Part shown: positions 53,584 to 62,822 of the stretch, one piece after another
Layout: each line of letters begins with the position of its first letter
How positions within the stretch are numbered: the stretch's first letter is position 1
DNA from: an uncultured Arachnia sp.
Lineage (GTDB): Bacteria > Actinomycetota > Actinomycetes > Propionibacteriales > Propionibacteriaceae
DNA length: 64,000 nt
Direction of reading: 5' to 3'
Assembly (NCBI GenBank): GCA_947493705.1
Contig: CANLSH010000005.1
Span: forward strand, 62,001 to 126,000
Position numbers and translations under genes: made by a program
The notes under the pieces: model-generated
What the model was told of the DNA's origin: nothing
Seen by the model: only the letters and a program-made list of their open reading frames with translations
The model's database searches: none

Positions 53584-54499
53584 GTGTGATCCTCGGATCC
53601 AGGACGCCATAGAGGAGGTCGACGAGCAGGTTGACGAGCAGGTACACCAGCACCAGTACCAGTACGGCTCCCACCACTGATACGCCGTCGCGCTGATTGA
53701 TGGAGCGCCAGATGAAGAACCCAACCCCATTGATGTTGAAGATGCGCTCGGTGATGATGGCCCCACCCATGAGGGAGCCGACGCTGGCGCCGATGTAGGT
53801 GACCACTGGTATGAGCGAGTTCCGGAGGGCATGGACGCCGACAGCTCGGCTCTGGGACATGCCCTTGGACTTGGCTGTGCGCACGTAGTCGGAGCGGAGG
53901 TTCTCCACGAGATTGGTACGCGTCAGTCGAGCGACATACGCCACCGACAAGGCACCCAGCACGAAGCCGGGCATCAGCAGTTGGAACCACGTGCCCTGGG
54001 TTGCGGTAACGGGGAAAACCTCCAGCTGAAGGCCGAACACCCATTGGGCGCCCGCACCCAGCACGAAGACGGGAACGGAAATGACCAGGAGCGTGCTGAC
54101 AGTCACGAGGTTGTCGATGAACTTGCCCTTGCGAATCCCTGCAAGTACGCCAGCGGTGATGCCGACGATGATCACCACGAGGATGGCGATGAAGGTGAGC
54201 TTCAGCGTCGTGGGGTAGCGCAGCAGCAGCTCATCGACGACCCTGTTGCCGTAGAAGTTGGTCCCCAGGTCTCCCTGCAGAAGCTTACCCAGGTACAGGA
54301 AGTAGCGGACGAGCAGCGGCTCGTCGAGGTTGTATTCGGCGCGGAATGCCGCGATGTAGGCCGGCGAGCAGGGACGCTCACCACACCGGCCCTCCGCCGG
54401 ATCGCCCGGCAGCACGAAAACCATCGTGAAGATGAGAAATGACGTGCCGATGATCACGGGGATCATCTGGAGCAGCCGTCTGATTATGTACTTGCCCAA
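53576..54499 (-). CDS. Oligopeptide/dipeptide ABC transporter permease (OppB type)
   Basis: A 307-residue permease beginning GKYIIRRLLQMIPVIIGTSFLIF, the standard OppB/DppB opening. Six hydrophobic segments follow, with YVRTAKSKGMSQSRAVGVHALRNSLIPVV near residue 205 as the ATPase-coupling loop. An external insert with two cysteines (GRCGERPCSP) near residue 40 is usual for peptide permeases. The start is TTG at 54499, with AGGTGAG just upstream. A strong hairpin separates it from the binding-protein gene. Confidence 0.92.
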   Translation of the reverse strand: MGKYIIRRLLQMIPVIIGTSFLIFTMVFVLPGDPAEGRCGERPCSPAYIAAFRAEYNLDEPLLVRYFLYLGKLLQGDLGTNFYGNRVVDELLLRYPTTLKLTFIAILVVIIVGITAGVLAGIRKGKFIDNLVTVSTLLVISVPVFVLGAGAQWVFGLQLEVFPVTATQGTWFQLLMPGFVLGALSVAYVARLTRTNLVENLRSDYVRTAKSKGMSQSRAVGVHALRNSLIPVVTYIGASVGSLMGGAIITERIFNINGVGFFIWRSINQRDGVSVVGAVLVLVLVYLLVNLLVDLLYGVLDPRITHD

Positions 54500-54531
54500 T
54501 GGAACTCACCTGTCCTTGGCTTGGCCCGAAG

Positions 54532-54563
54532 AGGCGGCCCGTCGGATCTCCGACGGGCCGCCT
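54532..54563. terminator. Strong intergenic hairpin in the oligopeptide operon
   Basis: Two perfectly complementary 15-base arms (AGGCGGCCCGTCGGA and its inverse) with a two-base loop sit 25 bases after the binding-protein gene and 32 bases before the permease start. On the transcribed (minus) strand it is followed by CTTCGGGCC, with no T-run. The position is classic for a leaky terminator or mRNA-stabilising stem that makes binding protein more abundant than permeases. Confidence 0.75.
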
Positions 54564-54588
54564 TGATCGGTATCGATCAAACGCTAGA

Positions 54589-56238
54589 TCACTTGACGGT
54601 GATTGAGGTGAGATCCCACTGACTGAACGGGTTCATCTTCACGTTGTCGACCTTGTCGGAGTAACCGTACTGCGTTTCCTGATACCACAGCGGCATGGTC
54701 GGGAAGTCCTCGGCCAACTGCGCCTCAGCCGCCTGGTACTTCTCGTTCGCCAACTCAGGCGTCGTTGCGGCGTCACCTTCGGCCAGCAGCGTCATGAACT
54801 CCTCGCTGGCGTAGTCGGTGTCGTTGGAGGAGGCTCCCGTGGCGTAGATGGGCGTGAGGAAGTTCTCGATGGAGGGGTAGTCCATCTGCCATCCGCCGCG
54901 GAAGGCGCCATTGAGCTCGCGACCATGGATCTGCTCACGCAGGGTCTTGAAGTCCGGCGTGGCGTTGACCTGGCAGTCCATGTCCAGGTTGTTCTTCAAC
55001 TGATTGCAGAATGCGTCGGCCCACAGCTTGTGTCCGCCGTCGGCATTGATCGAGAGCTGGAAGATGCCGTCGTAGCCACCCGCCTCGTCGTACATCGTCT
55101 TGGCTTCTTCAGGATTGAACTCGCAGGCATCGCCACACACGTTCTCCTTGTAGCCGTCAACGACCGGGGAGACCCAGCCGGAGGCGGGCTTACGGGCGTT
55201 GTTGAAGATCTGGCTGGTGATGAGTTCCTTGTCAACGGCCATGGAAATGGCCTTGCGCATGTTCACGTCCTCGAGCTGAGGGTCCGTGCCCGAGAACGAC
55301 AGCACCTGGATGATGCCGGTCTCGGCAGTGTCGCTGCGGCCCTCCAGTGCGGTCTTCCAGGCGTCACCCACGAGCTGGTCCGGGGGAATCAGGTCTGTGA
55401 GGTCGAGGTTGTTGGCCACGACGTCGTTGTAGGCGGCGTTCGGATCGTTGTAGATGCGGAACGTCACCTTGTCCACATTCGGCTTGTTCTCACCTGCGTA
55501 GTCGGCGAACTTCTCCAAAATGATGTCAGTGGCGGTGTTCTCGACGACCTGGAAGGGTCCGGCGCCGATGGGCATCTTGCTGAACTCGTCCTTGTCCTCG
55601 GCTTCGAGGAACGCATCGGGCTGCGGGATGAAGGTGGAGTAGCCGAGACGGACCGGCAGGTTCGAGACGGCTTGTTCGGTCTTGATTGTGAACGTGTGGT
55701 CATCGACGACTTCGAGACCGCTCATCTCCTCAGAGGGAGGCGTTTCCGCGCACTCCTCGTCGGGGCACTGGAGATCGGCGTAGCCTTCGATCGGCTCGAA
55801 GAAGTACGCTCCCTGCTGACCGTTGGGACCGTAGGCGGCCCAGTTCCAGGCGTCGACGAAGTTTTTCGCCATGACCTCGGTGCCGTCGTGGAACATGTAG
55901 CCGGGCTTGAGCGTCACCGTGAACGTCTGGTTGTCCTCGGTCTCAATGGACTCGGCGATGTCCATCTCGGGCTCTGCGGTGTCCGTGTTGTAGTGGATCA
56001 GCTTCGCGGTGAAGGCATCGATGACGTTGCCGCCACAGACCTCCGTGGTGGTGGAACCGATGAGCGGGTTCTCAGGCGTGCAGCCGCGCACGCTGATCTC
56101 TCCGCCAGCAGCCGAGGTGGCATCGCCGGTCTCATCTGGGTCCGAGGTGTTGGCAGGGTCGCTGTCGCTACCGCAGGCGGTGACGGCCAGCAATGCAGCA
56201 CCCGCTGCAACTGCCAGGAATTTGTGTGGGGCTCGCAT
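54589..56238 (-). CDS. Oligopeptide ABC transporter substrate-binding lipoprotein
   Basis: A 549-residue family-5 binding protein. Signal peptide with lipobox VTAC (Cys22), then an Asp/Thr/Ser-rich linker. The family motifs IETEDNQTFTVTLKPGYMFHDG and AKNFVDAWNWAAYGPNGQQG near residues 120-155 are clear, followed by PIGAGPFQVVENTATDIILEK in the centre. Several Cys residues (PDEECAETPP; NVCGDACEF) are present, which may form disulfides. ATG 56238 has TAGGAGAC five bases upstream. First gene of the operon and divergent from nothing near; the promoter should be in the 174 bases upstream. Peptide length specificity unknown. Confidence 0.93.
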   Translation of the reverse strand: MRAPHKFLAVAAGAALLAVTACGSDSDPANTSDPDETGDATSAAGGEISVRGCTPENPLIGSTTTEVCGGNVIDAFTAKLIHYNTDTAEPEMDIAESIETEDNQTFTVTLKPGYMFHDGTEVMAKNFVDAWNWAAYGPNGQQGAYFFEPIEGYADLQCPDEECAETPPSEEMSGLEVVDDHTFTIKTEQAVSNLPVRLGYSTFIPQPDAFLEAEDKDEFSKMPIGAGPFQVVENTATDIILEKFADYAGENKPNVDKVTFRIYNDPNAAYNDVVANNLDLTDLIPPDQLVGDAWKTALEGRSDTAETGIIQVLSFSGTDPQLEDVNMRKAISMAVDKELITSQIFNNARKPASGWVSPVVDGYKENVCGDACEFNPEEAKTMYDEAGGYDGIFQLSINADGGHKLWADAFCNQLKNNLDMDCQVNATPDFKTLREQIHGRELNGAFRGGWQMDYPSIENFLTPIYATGASSNDTDYASEEFMTLLAEGDAATTPELANEKYQAAEAQLAEDFPTMPLWYQETQYGYSDKVDNVKMNPFSQWDLTSITVK

Positions 56239-56412
56239 GAGTCTCCTACTTACGTGTTCGCGGCCACGCGGAGCGCGGCACTCTGGATTAGGTCGTTTAT
56301 ACAGGCGATGGGCCTTGGATGCCACATCGCGGCGCGGTGGTTACCAACTCGTTACATTTGCGGCTGGCTACGCCACGCAGCAAGTCAGACACGCAAAGAA
56401 GGCGAGGCGTCC

Positions 56413-57018
56413 TCACTCAGCAATGCGCGCGGGAAGTGTGCTGGGCTTGAAATCCGGGCGTGTGGCCTCGTAGTCAGCAATGTCGTCGGCATGCAGGAGC
56501 GTCGAGGAGATGTCGTCGAGCCCTTGGAGCAGGCGTCCACGGGTGTGGTCATCGATGGTGAACGGGTACACAGCGTCCCCCACTGAGATGGTGCAGTCCT
56601 CCAGATTCGCGGTCAGCTCCTCCTCGGGACGCGTCTCGACGGCGTCCCACAGCTTCTCCAGCACATCCTCCTCCACCACGGCCACCAGAAGACCGGCCTT
56701 TCCCGCATTGGAGCGGAAGATGTCACCGAATCGCGACCCTATGACAACTTTGAACCCATAGTTCTGGAGGGCCCAGACCGCGTGCTCGCGCGACGAGCCC
56801 GTCCCGAAATCGGGACCGGGAATCAAAATGCTGCCGTGCTTCCATGGCTCGCGATTGAGAATGAACTGGGGATCGTTGCGCCAGGCGGAGAACAGGCCGT
56901 CCTCGAAACCGGTGCGGGTGATGCGTTTGAGGTAGACCGCGGGAATGATCTGATCCGTGTCCACATTGGACCGACGCAGCGGGACACCGATGCCGGTGTG
57001 TGTGATGAAGGGTTCCAT
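56413..57018 (-). CDS. leuD: 3-isopropylmalate dehydratase small subunit
   Basis: With LeuC it converts 2-isopropylmalate to 3-isopropylmalate in leucine synthesis. The 201-residue protein has [21 protein letters not shown] near residue 11, the hinge region [21 protein letters not shown] near 68 (with the substrate-binding Ser-Arg), and [21 protein letters not shown]. Length and motifs match the bacterial small subunit. It starts 3 bases after leuC. The next genes of leucine synthesis (leuA, leuB) are not in the window. Confidence 0.96.
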   Translation of the reverse strand: MEPFITHTGIGVPLRRSNVDTDQIIPAVYLKRITRTGFEDGLFSAWRNDPQFILNREPWKHGSILIPGPDFGTGSSREHAVWALQNYGFKVVIGSRFGDIFRSNAGKAGLLVAVVEEDVLEKLWDAVETRPEEELTANLEDCTISVGDAVYPFTIDDHTRGRLLQGLDDISSTLLHADDIADYEATRPDFKPSTLPARIAE

Positions 57019-57021
57019 GAC

Positions 57022-58428
57022 TCAGGCTCCGATCAGGTCTGCAGGGGTACTCAGGTGGCCGGTGATGGCCGTCGCCGCAGCGACAGCCGGTGAGACGAGG
57101 TGGGTGAGGCCACCCTTGCCCTGCCTGCCCTCGAAGTTGCGGTTGGAGGTGGATGCAGCGCGTTCCCCTGGGGCCAGCTGGTCCGGGTTCATCCCCAGGC
57201 ACATGGAACAGCCGGCTGCGCGCCATTCGGCACCCGCATCGAGGAACACCTTGTCCAATCCCTCTGTCTCCGCCTGCAGGCGCACGCGCGCCGACCCCGG
57301 CACAACCAGCATGCGCAGGGAGTCTGCGATGCGTTTGCCCTTGATGACGGATGCTGCCAACCGTAGGTCCTCGATGCGGCCATTGGTGCAGGAGCCCAGG
57401 AAGACGGTGTCGACGGCAATGTCACGCATCCTCATTCCCGGAGTCAGTTCCATGTACTCCAGGGAGCGGGCGGCGGTGGCACGCTCGACGTCGGAGGCGA
57501 AGTCCTCGGGAGCTGGCACCGTTCCGCCCAGCGGCACGCCTTGGGCCGGGTTGGTGCCCCAGGTGACAAACGGGGTCATGGAGGTGGCGTCGAGATCCAC
57601 CTCAACATCAAAGTGGGCATCATCATCGCTGTGGAGTGTGCTCCAGTACTCGACCGCTGCGTCCCACTGTTCGCCCTGCGGCGCGTGGGGACGGCCTCGC
57701 AGGTAGTCGAAGGTCTTCTGATCCGGGGCCATCATGCCGGCTTTGGCTCCCCACTCGATGGACATGTTGCAGACCGTCATGCGTCCCTCCATTGAGAGGG
57801 CCTCGATGGTGGAGCCGCGATATTCGACGATGTACCCCTGTCCACCGCCGGTGCCCACCTGTGCGATCAGTGTCAACACCAAGTCCTTGGCGCTCACCCC
57901 GTCGGGAAGTTCTCCGTTGACGTTGACTGCCATCATCTTCGGCTTGCGTTGCGGCAGCGTCTGCGTCGCCAGTACATGCTCCACTTCGCTGGTGCCGATT
58001 CCGAAGGCGATGGCACCGAAGGCGCCATGGGTGGCGGTGTGGGAGTCACCACACACAATGGTCATGCCCGGCTGCGTGACGCCCAACTGGGGCCCGATGA
58101 TGTGCACGATCCCCTGGTCCAGATCTCCCAGGGAGTGGATGCGGACGCCGAAATCGGCCGCGTTCTTGCGGAGCGTGTCCACCTGGATGCGCGACACGGG
58201 ATCGGCGATGGGCCGGTCGATGTTCAGCGTGGGGGTGTTGTGGTCCTCGGTGGCCAACGTGAGGTCCGGGCGACGTACGGGACGCCCATTCATCCGCAGC
58301 CCCTCGAACGCCTGGGGGCTGGTGACCTCATGCACCAGATGCAGATCGATGTAGAGCAGGTCGGGTTCGTCTGCGGCGGAACGCACAACGTGCGCATCCC
58401 AGACCTTCTCCGCCAGGGTCTTGCCCAT
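57022..58428 (-). CDS. leuC: 3-isopropylmalate dehydratase large subunit
   Basis: The 468-residue aconitase-fold subunit carries the [4Fe-4S] cluster. Its ligands are the Cys in [14 protein letters not shown] and the pair in [10 protein letters not shown] near residue 410. [40 protein letters not shown], and [11 protein letters not shown] are further family signatures. ATG 58428 has a weak GAGTG upstream. Divergent from an IclR-type regulator across a 96-base gap that contains two inverted repeats; leuD follows after 3 bases. Confidence 0.96.
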   Translation of the reverse strand: MGKTLAEKVWDAHVVRSAADEPDLLYIDLHLVHEVTSPQAFEGLRMNGRPVRRPDLTLATEDHNTPTLNIDRPIADPVSRIQVDTLRKNAADFGVRIHSLGDLDQGIVHIIGPQLGVTQPGMTIVCGDSHTATHGAFGAIAFGIGTSEVEHVLATQTLPQRKPKMMAVNVNGELPDGVSAKDLVLTLIAQVGTGGGQGYIVEYRGSTIEALSMEGRMTVCNMSIEWGAKAGMMAPDQKTFDYLRGRPHAPQGEQWDAAVEYWSTLHSDDDAHFDVEVDLDATSMTPFVTWGTNPAQGVPLGGTVPAPEDFASDVERATAARSLEYMELTPGMRMRDIAVDTVFLGSCTNGRIEDLRLAASVIKGKRIADSLRMLVVPGSARVRLQAETEGLDKVFLDAGAEWRAAGCSMCLGMNPDQLAPGERAASTSNRNFEGRQGKGGLTHLVSPAVAAATAITGHLSTPADLIGA

Positions 58429-58445
58429 GTGATTTCACTCCTCGG

Positions 58446-58465
58446 TAGCGTGAGCTTGCACGCTA
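58446..58465. promoter_or_regulatory. Inverted repeat upstream of leuC
   Basis: TAGCGTG, six bases, CACGCTA: a perfect 7-base inverted repeat whose near edge is 18 bases before the leuC start. It could be an operator or a small stem in the leuC leader. Its sequence differs from the palindrome near the divergent regulator, so a second regulator or an RNA role is possible. Confidence 0.4.
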
Positions 58466-58503
58466 TCCCCGAGGTGGACGTCACACCATTGCGTGTCCAG
58501 TAT

Positions 58504-58521
58504 GCGAGATGATAATCTCGC
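58504..58521. promoter_or_regulatory. Palindrome next to the IclR-type regulator start, probable operator
   Basis: GCGAGAT, four bases GATA, ATCTCGC: a perfect inverted repeat of 18 bases ending three bases before the ATG of the regulator. IclR-family proteins bind such palindromes in the intergenic space of the genes they control. Here autoregulation and control of divergent leuCD are both plausible. There is no Shine-Dalgarno before the ATG, so the message may be leaderless. Confidence 0.5.
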
Positions 58522-58524
58522 CAT

Positions 58525-59250
58525 ATGGACGAAACCAGTGGTGTCGGAGTACTCGACAAGGCGGCCGCCGTGCTGTCTGCACTCGAACAGCATCCCCTGA
58601 CCCTTGCGGGGCTCGTAACGGCGACGGGGCTCGCCCGGCCAACAGCCCATCGGCTCGCGGTAGCGCTGGAGCATCATCGCTTCGTGGGTCGGGACCTGCA
58701 GGGACGCTTCGTATTGGGCCCCCGCCTCCTGGAACTCGCCGACTCCGCGAGTGAGGACCCACTGATCGCGACGGCCGCACCCATCCTGACACGGCTCAGG
58801 GACATCACCGGAGAATCGGCACAACTGTTTCGTCGTCAGGGCGACGTGCGGGTCTGCTCCGCGGCAGTGGAGCGTCCGTCCGGCTTGCGGGACACGGTGC
58901 CACTGGGTGCCCAGCTGCCCATGTCTGCTGGCTCAGCGGCACAGGTCCTGATGGCTTGGGAGGAACCGGACAGGCTACCGAAGCTCCTCCAAACCGCTGC
59001 CTTCACGGCCACCGGGCTGCAGACCGTTCGCCGTCGTGGCTGGGCACAATCCGTGGGTGAGCGCGAACCGGGCGTGGCTTCCGTCTCAGCACCGGTACTG
59101 GGACCCTCAGGTCGCATCCTGGCCGCGGTATCGGTCTCCGGCCCCATCGAGCGGCTGACCCGTCAGCCCGGCCGGCTCCATGCGCCAGCCGTGATGGCTG
59201 CAGCCGAGCGCCTCAGTGACGTCCTGCGTCGCTCTGGCGACCCTGCCTGA
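58525..59250 (+). CDS. IclR-family transcriptional regulator (NdgR/LtbR-like)
   Basis: A 241-residue regulator with an N-terminal winged helix (VLDKAAAVLSALEQHPLTLAGL, then TGLARPTAHRLAVALEHHRFV) and a C-terminal effector domain of the IclR type (ESAQLFRRQGDVRVCSAAVE; GLRDTVPLGAQLPMSAGSAAQV; GWAQSVGEREPGVASVSAPV). Its place divergent to leuCD is the conserved position of LtbR in Corynebacterium and NdgR in Streptomyces, which control leucine and other amino-acid synthesis genes. Start ATG 58525 follows a palindrome by three bases. Confidence 0.92.
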   Translation: MDETSGVGVLDKAAAVLSALEQHPLTLAGLVTATGLARPTAHRLAVALEHHRFVGRDLQGRFVLGPRLLELADSASEDPLIATAAPILTRLRDITGESAQLFRRQGDVRVCSAAVERPSGLRDTVPLGAQLPMSAGSAAQVLMAWEEPDRLPKLLQTAAFTATGLQTVRRRGWAQSVGEREPGVASVSAPVLGPSGRILAAVSVSGPIERLTRQPGRLHAPAVMAAAERLSDVLRRSGDPA

Positions 59251-59272
59251 CTGTGACGCTGCCCACCGGACC

Positions 59273-60244
59273 TCAGTGGTGGGCAACGATGCGGGATTCT
59301 TCCATTGCCTCGTTGATCTCCTCAGCGGTGGGCGACGTGGCCGGCCCGCGCCGCGTGACGGCGATCGCAGCTGCGTAAGTGGCGCGCTCCGCGGCCTCGA
59401 TGAGTGAAGTACCCGAAGCCAGCTGCGCACACATCACACCACAGTGCGCGTCGCCGGCCCCGTTCGTATCGACGGCGTCGACGGCCGGCGCCCTGACGGC
59501 TACGGTGCGGCTGCCGTCGGCCACGACCGCACCCTCGGCGCCACAGCGCAGTACGACGGCGCGGCCTGTCCAGCCGGCGAGGTCTCGCGCGGTCTGCTCT
59601 CTCTCCGGGGGCGTCCCTCGTGTGTTGTCGTTGAAGCGTAATCGCGTCGCCAGAATTCGCGCCTCCCGCTCGTTCAGACTCCACACATCGATCCGAGCGC
59701 TCACCGCATCGAGTGCCTCCTCCTCGAACTCGGCCAGTAGCGGACCGGGGTCGAAGACCACCACGCCCTCAGCGGGGATGCCTCGCAACCATGCGAGCAG
59801 CACATCGCGGTGCTCGCTGGGCAGGAGAGAGTATCCGGAGACGTAGATGACGTCGCCCCCCTGTGGATCTGCCGCGGCGAAGACATCGGGGCTCGATGTG
59901 AACTCTGCACCTTTCGTGGAGACGAAGGTGCGCTCGGCGTCATCGTCGATGAGAGCGACGCAGAAACCGGTGTCCTGCCGTGCATCTACCGGGGCCAGCG
60001 CGTTGATGGCCTCCCGTCGCAGGGCGTCTCGTGCGATGTTGCCGAATGGGCCGGCACCGTGACCGCCCAGGTACAGGACCTCGGCACCGTCGCGTGCAGC
60101 TGCGGCCATCACGTTGAACCCGCCACCGGCAACGAGTTCGAAGGAGCGGGCGTACATGTCACCGCCCACTTCCGGGACTGCCGGTACATCCAGCACCATG
60201 TCCACGATGACTTGTCCCGCGTGCAGGACCCTCCCATGCGTCAT
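59273..60244 (-). CDS. PfkB-family carbohydrate kinase
   Basis: A 323-residue ribokinase-fold kinase. VAGGGFNVMAAAARDGAEV near residue 40 is the N-terminal PfkB signature (substrate side), and VDTNGAGDAHCGVMCA near 260 is the C-terminal signature, with the anion-hole GAGD and catalytic Asp265. WSLNEREARIL is the conserved N-x-x-E element. The protein is most like kinases of ribose, nucleosides or pseudouridine, but the substrate cannot be fixed. It is third in an operon with an NCS1 permease and an ADP-ribosylglycohydrolase-like protein; its ATG overlaps the latter's stop as ATGA. Confidence 0.92.
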   Translation of the reverse strand: MTHGRVLHAGQVIVDMVLDVPAVPEVGGDMYARSFELVAGGGFNVMAAAARDGAEVLYLGGHGAGPFGNIARDALRREAINALAPVDARQDTGFCVALIDDDAERTFVSTKGAEFTSSPDVFAAADPQGGDVIYVSGYSLLPSEHRDVLLAWLRGIPAEGVVVFDPGPLLAEFEEEALDAVSARIDVWSLNEREARILATRLRFNDNTRGTPPEREQTARDLAGWTGRAVVLRCGAEGAVVADGSRTVAVRAPAVDAVDTNGAGDAHCGVMCAQLASGTSLIEAAERATYAAAIAVTRRGPATSPTAEEINEAMEESRIVAHH

Positions 60245-61278
60245 GTCGGATCCCCTGAACGCTTTCGCAGCGTGAGCAAAGCCTCAACTCGTGCATCCAG
60301 GTGGAGGTCATTGACATGCCCGACGTGTTCTCGGACCGATGCGGGGAACGCATCCCCGCCGAGGGTGGCGCCCAAGATAGCTCCCGCGATCGCACCAATG
60401 GTGTCGGTGTCCCCGCCGATGGATGCGGCCACACAGAGCCCCTCGAACGGCCGCTCGCGGTACCGGTCGGCGATGAGCAGTGCGCTGACGACCGATTCCT
60501 GGGACTGCACGGATGTGCCGACAACCTCGTCGAGGTAGGTGGTGAATTCGTCATCCGTTCGCTCCCCCGCCTGCTCTCTCAGCGCCATGAACCGCTGAGC
60601 GATCGAGGCACCCGCCTCCCAGTGACCGCGGGACGCTCCACGTGCTGCAGCTTCCACGCCAGCCGCCAGCGCCGTGGACATGTCTGCGCCATCAACGCCG
60701 GCACTGACGGCGGCCGCGACCGCTGCAGCCGACGACAGCCCCAGATTGGTGTTGTGGGTGACCCGGCTGGTCATGACCACCGCATCGAGCAGTGCCGGAC
60801 CGTTGGGGAAGGCGATACCAACAGGGGCGATACGCATGGCTGCCCCGTTCGTCGTCCCCGCCCGGCCTGCCTCCTCCGCGCTCACGCTGGAATCCAAGGC
60901 GGCCAGGGCAGCCCGGGTGGAGGGTCCCAACAGATCCAGCGATCCCTTGGCGATCATTGACGCTTCCCATGCGCGCAGGGCGGCGGCGAACTCGGCAGCG
61001 TCGATGGTCCCGGAGCCTGCAATGAGCAGGTCCGCCACCATCAGGGCCTGTTCGGTGTCATCGGTGATCGACCCCGCAGCCATTCCCGGGGCGACCGGCT
61101 GATCTGCGGGCGCGTCCCGTAACCCTTCGAGGCGGCCGAACCGTCGTGCGATCTCTCCACGGGAGAAGGACTGCGTCGGCATGCCGAGGGCATCACCGAT
61201 CGCGAGGCCGAGCAGGGCCCCGACTCCCCGTTGGTGGGGGCTGGCGGAAGCCCTGATCGTGGTTCCCGAGTGGTTCAT
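60241..61278 (-). CDS. ADP-ribosylglycohydrolase-family protein
   Basis: A 345-residue all-helical hydrolase of the DraG/ARH fold. GVGALLGLAIGDALGMPTQ is the N-terminal signature, SITDDTEQAL at 70-79 gives Thr72, Asp73 and Asp74 as metal ligands, and SIGGDTDTIGAIAGAILGA near 287-305 gives Asp290, Asp292 and Thr293 for the second side of the binuclear Mg site. All catalytic ligands are therefore present. Family members remove ADP-ribose from proteins, but several are found beside sugar kinases and nucleoside permeases, where they are thought to cleave small N-ribosides. ATG 61278 shares one base with the permease stop. Cytoplasmic. Confidence 0.9.
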   Translation of the reverse strand: MNHSGTTIRASASPHQRGVGALLGLAIGDALGMPTQSFSRGEIARRFGRLEGLRDAPADQPVAPGMAAGSITDDTEQALMVADLLIAGSGTIDAAEFAAALRAWEASMIAKGSLDLLGPSTRAALAALDSSVSAEEAGRAGTTNGAAMRIAPVGIAFPNGPALLDAVVMTSRVTHNTNLGLSSAAAVAAAVSAGVDGADMSTALAAGVEAAARGASRGHWEAGASIAQRFMALREQAGERTDDEFTTYLDEVVGTSVQSQESVVSALLIADRYRERPFEGLCVAASIGGDTDTIGAIAGAILGATLGGDAFPASVREHVGHVNDLHLDARVEALLTLRKRSGDPT

Positions 61279-62822
61279 CACGAGCTGAGGCGCGCCAGGC
61301 CTTCCTCCTGCCGATGGATGCGGGCGCGGCGCACGACGAAGGTGATGATGAAGGAGAAGAAGAGGGAGACGAGCACTCCAACGTTCGCGGCGGCCCAGGC
61401 GCTGTCCCGGCCACCGACGAGGCCCAGCAGGTAGCCCTGCCAGTTGTTCCACTGCGCCTCCTGGACGAACTGGTTGGCCACCAGACCCCACCCGAGTATG
61501 GACGCGACGATCATCGTGATGATCGAGACCCAGTCGAAGCGGCCGTACCGGCCCGCGGAGTCGAACAGGGCCGCCTCGTCGTAGACGCTGCGTCGGGTGA
61601 TGATGTCGGCAATCAGGATCCCGGCCCAGGACGCCATGGGTACGCCGAGCGTGAGCAGGAAGCTCTGGAACGGACCGATGAAGCTGGTGGCGAAGAACAC
61701 CACCCAGATCGTGCCAGCGGTGAGGATGAGCCCGTCCACGGCGGCCGCGGCAGGACGCGGGATGCGGACACCCAGGCTCAGCAACGTCAATCCGGAAGAG
61801 TAGATGCCAAGTATTGCCCCAGACACTTGCGTGAGCACCGCAACGATCCACACGGGGATCAGCGCCCACAGAGGCAGGATGGTGATCAGGGCACCGATGG
61901 GGTCGTTGCCGATGGCCTCGGCGAGCGCCGGATCGGATTCGGCCAGGAGCAGTCCGAACACGACGAGGACGACGGGGGCCACGGAGGCGCCAAAAGTGTT
62001 CCACAGCACGATCGTGCCATCAGGTGTGGAACGCTTCTGATAGCGCGACCAGTCGGCGGCAATGTTGATCCAGCCGAGGCCGAACCCCGTGAGGACCAGA
62101 ACGAGCGCGCCGAGCATTTGCTGCGCTGAACCAGCTGGTGTTGACCCGATCTGGTCCCACTGAATCCGCGGGACGGTGAGCACCATGAAGCCAATCGTCA
62201 TGATCCCCGTGGCCCATGTGAGCACTGATTGCAGTTTTATGATGGTGTGGTAGCCGAGCACGGAGGCGATCACGATGAGGGCTGAGATGAAGAGCGTCGC
62301 AACCAGGGTGACGGTTGTGCCCGTACCCCAGCCGAGCGCGCGAAACACCGTCGAGGTGGCGAGCACTGCGGTGATCGCCAGAACTGTCTCCCAGCCAATG
62401 GAGGTGAGCCAGGAGATGACGCCGGGGAGCTTCTGGCCCTGCACGCCGAACGCGGCTCGGGAAAGGATCATCGTGGGGGTACTGCCACGCTTGCCGGCAA
62501 TGGCGATCAGCCCGCACAGGGCAAAGCTGATGACGATGCCAATGACACCGACGATGGTGGCTTGCCACAGCGAGATACCGAAGCCCAACAGGTAGCTGCC
62601 ATAGCTCATGCCGAAGACGGAGACGTTGGCTGCGAACCAGGGCCAGAACAGGTCGCTCGGTTTCGCGGTGCGTTCTGACTCACTGATGATTTCGATTCCC
62701 GCGGTCTCAACCAGAGATCGGGCAACGGTTGCCTGTTCGGCTGTGGGGGCGGAGCCACCTGCCGGTGTTGCGTCAGTGGCTTGGTTCGTTGGCCCCGTGG
62801 GCCCCGTGGGAGTGGACGGCAT
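61278..62822 (-). CDS. NCS1-family nucleobase/nucleoside permease
   Basis: A 514-residue symporter of the purine-cytosine permease family. A Pro/Thr/Gly-rich cytoplasmic N-terminus is followed by about 12 hydrophobic segments. Family features include ERTAKPSDLFWPWFAANVSVFG (helix 1), GKRGSTPTMILSRAAFGVQGQ (helix 3 loop), and GLGWINIAADWSRYQKRS, the NCS1 substrate-site region, near 255. Such transporters take up cytosine, purines, allantoin, hydantoins or nucleosides. First gene of the operon with the ADP-ribosylglycohydrolase-like and PfkB genes. GAAGGAAG lies six bases upstream of the ATG. Confidence 0.92.
   Translation of the reverse strand: MPSTPTGPTGPTNQATDATPAGGSAPTAEQATVARSLVETAGIEIISESERTAKPSDLFWPWFAANVSVFGMSYGSYLLGFGISLWQATIVGVIGIVISFALCGLIAIAGKRGSTPTMILSRAAFGVQGQKLPGVISWLTSIGWETVLAITAVLATSTVFRALGWGTGTTVTLVATLFISALIVIASVLGYHTIIKLQSVLTWATGIMTIGFMVLTVPRIQWDQIGSTPAGSAQQMLGALVLVLTGFGLGWINIAADWSRYQKRSTPDGTIVLWNTFGASVAPVVLVVFGLLLAESDPALAEAIGNDPIGALITILPLWALIPVWIVAVLTQVSGAILGIYSSGLTLLSLGVRIPRPAAAAVDGLILTAGTIWVVFFATSFIGPFQSFLLTLGVPMASWAGILIADIITRRSVYDEAALFDSAGRYGRFDWVSIITMIVASILGWGLVANQFVQEAQWNNWQGYLLGLVGGRDSAWAAANVGVLVSLFFSFIITFVVRRARIHRQEEGLARLSS

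Noticed and set aside
54925-56586. Plus-strand frame of 553 codons opposite the oligopeptide-binding protein
   Set aside because: Antisense shadow; composition follows the third-codon bias of the real gene.
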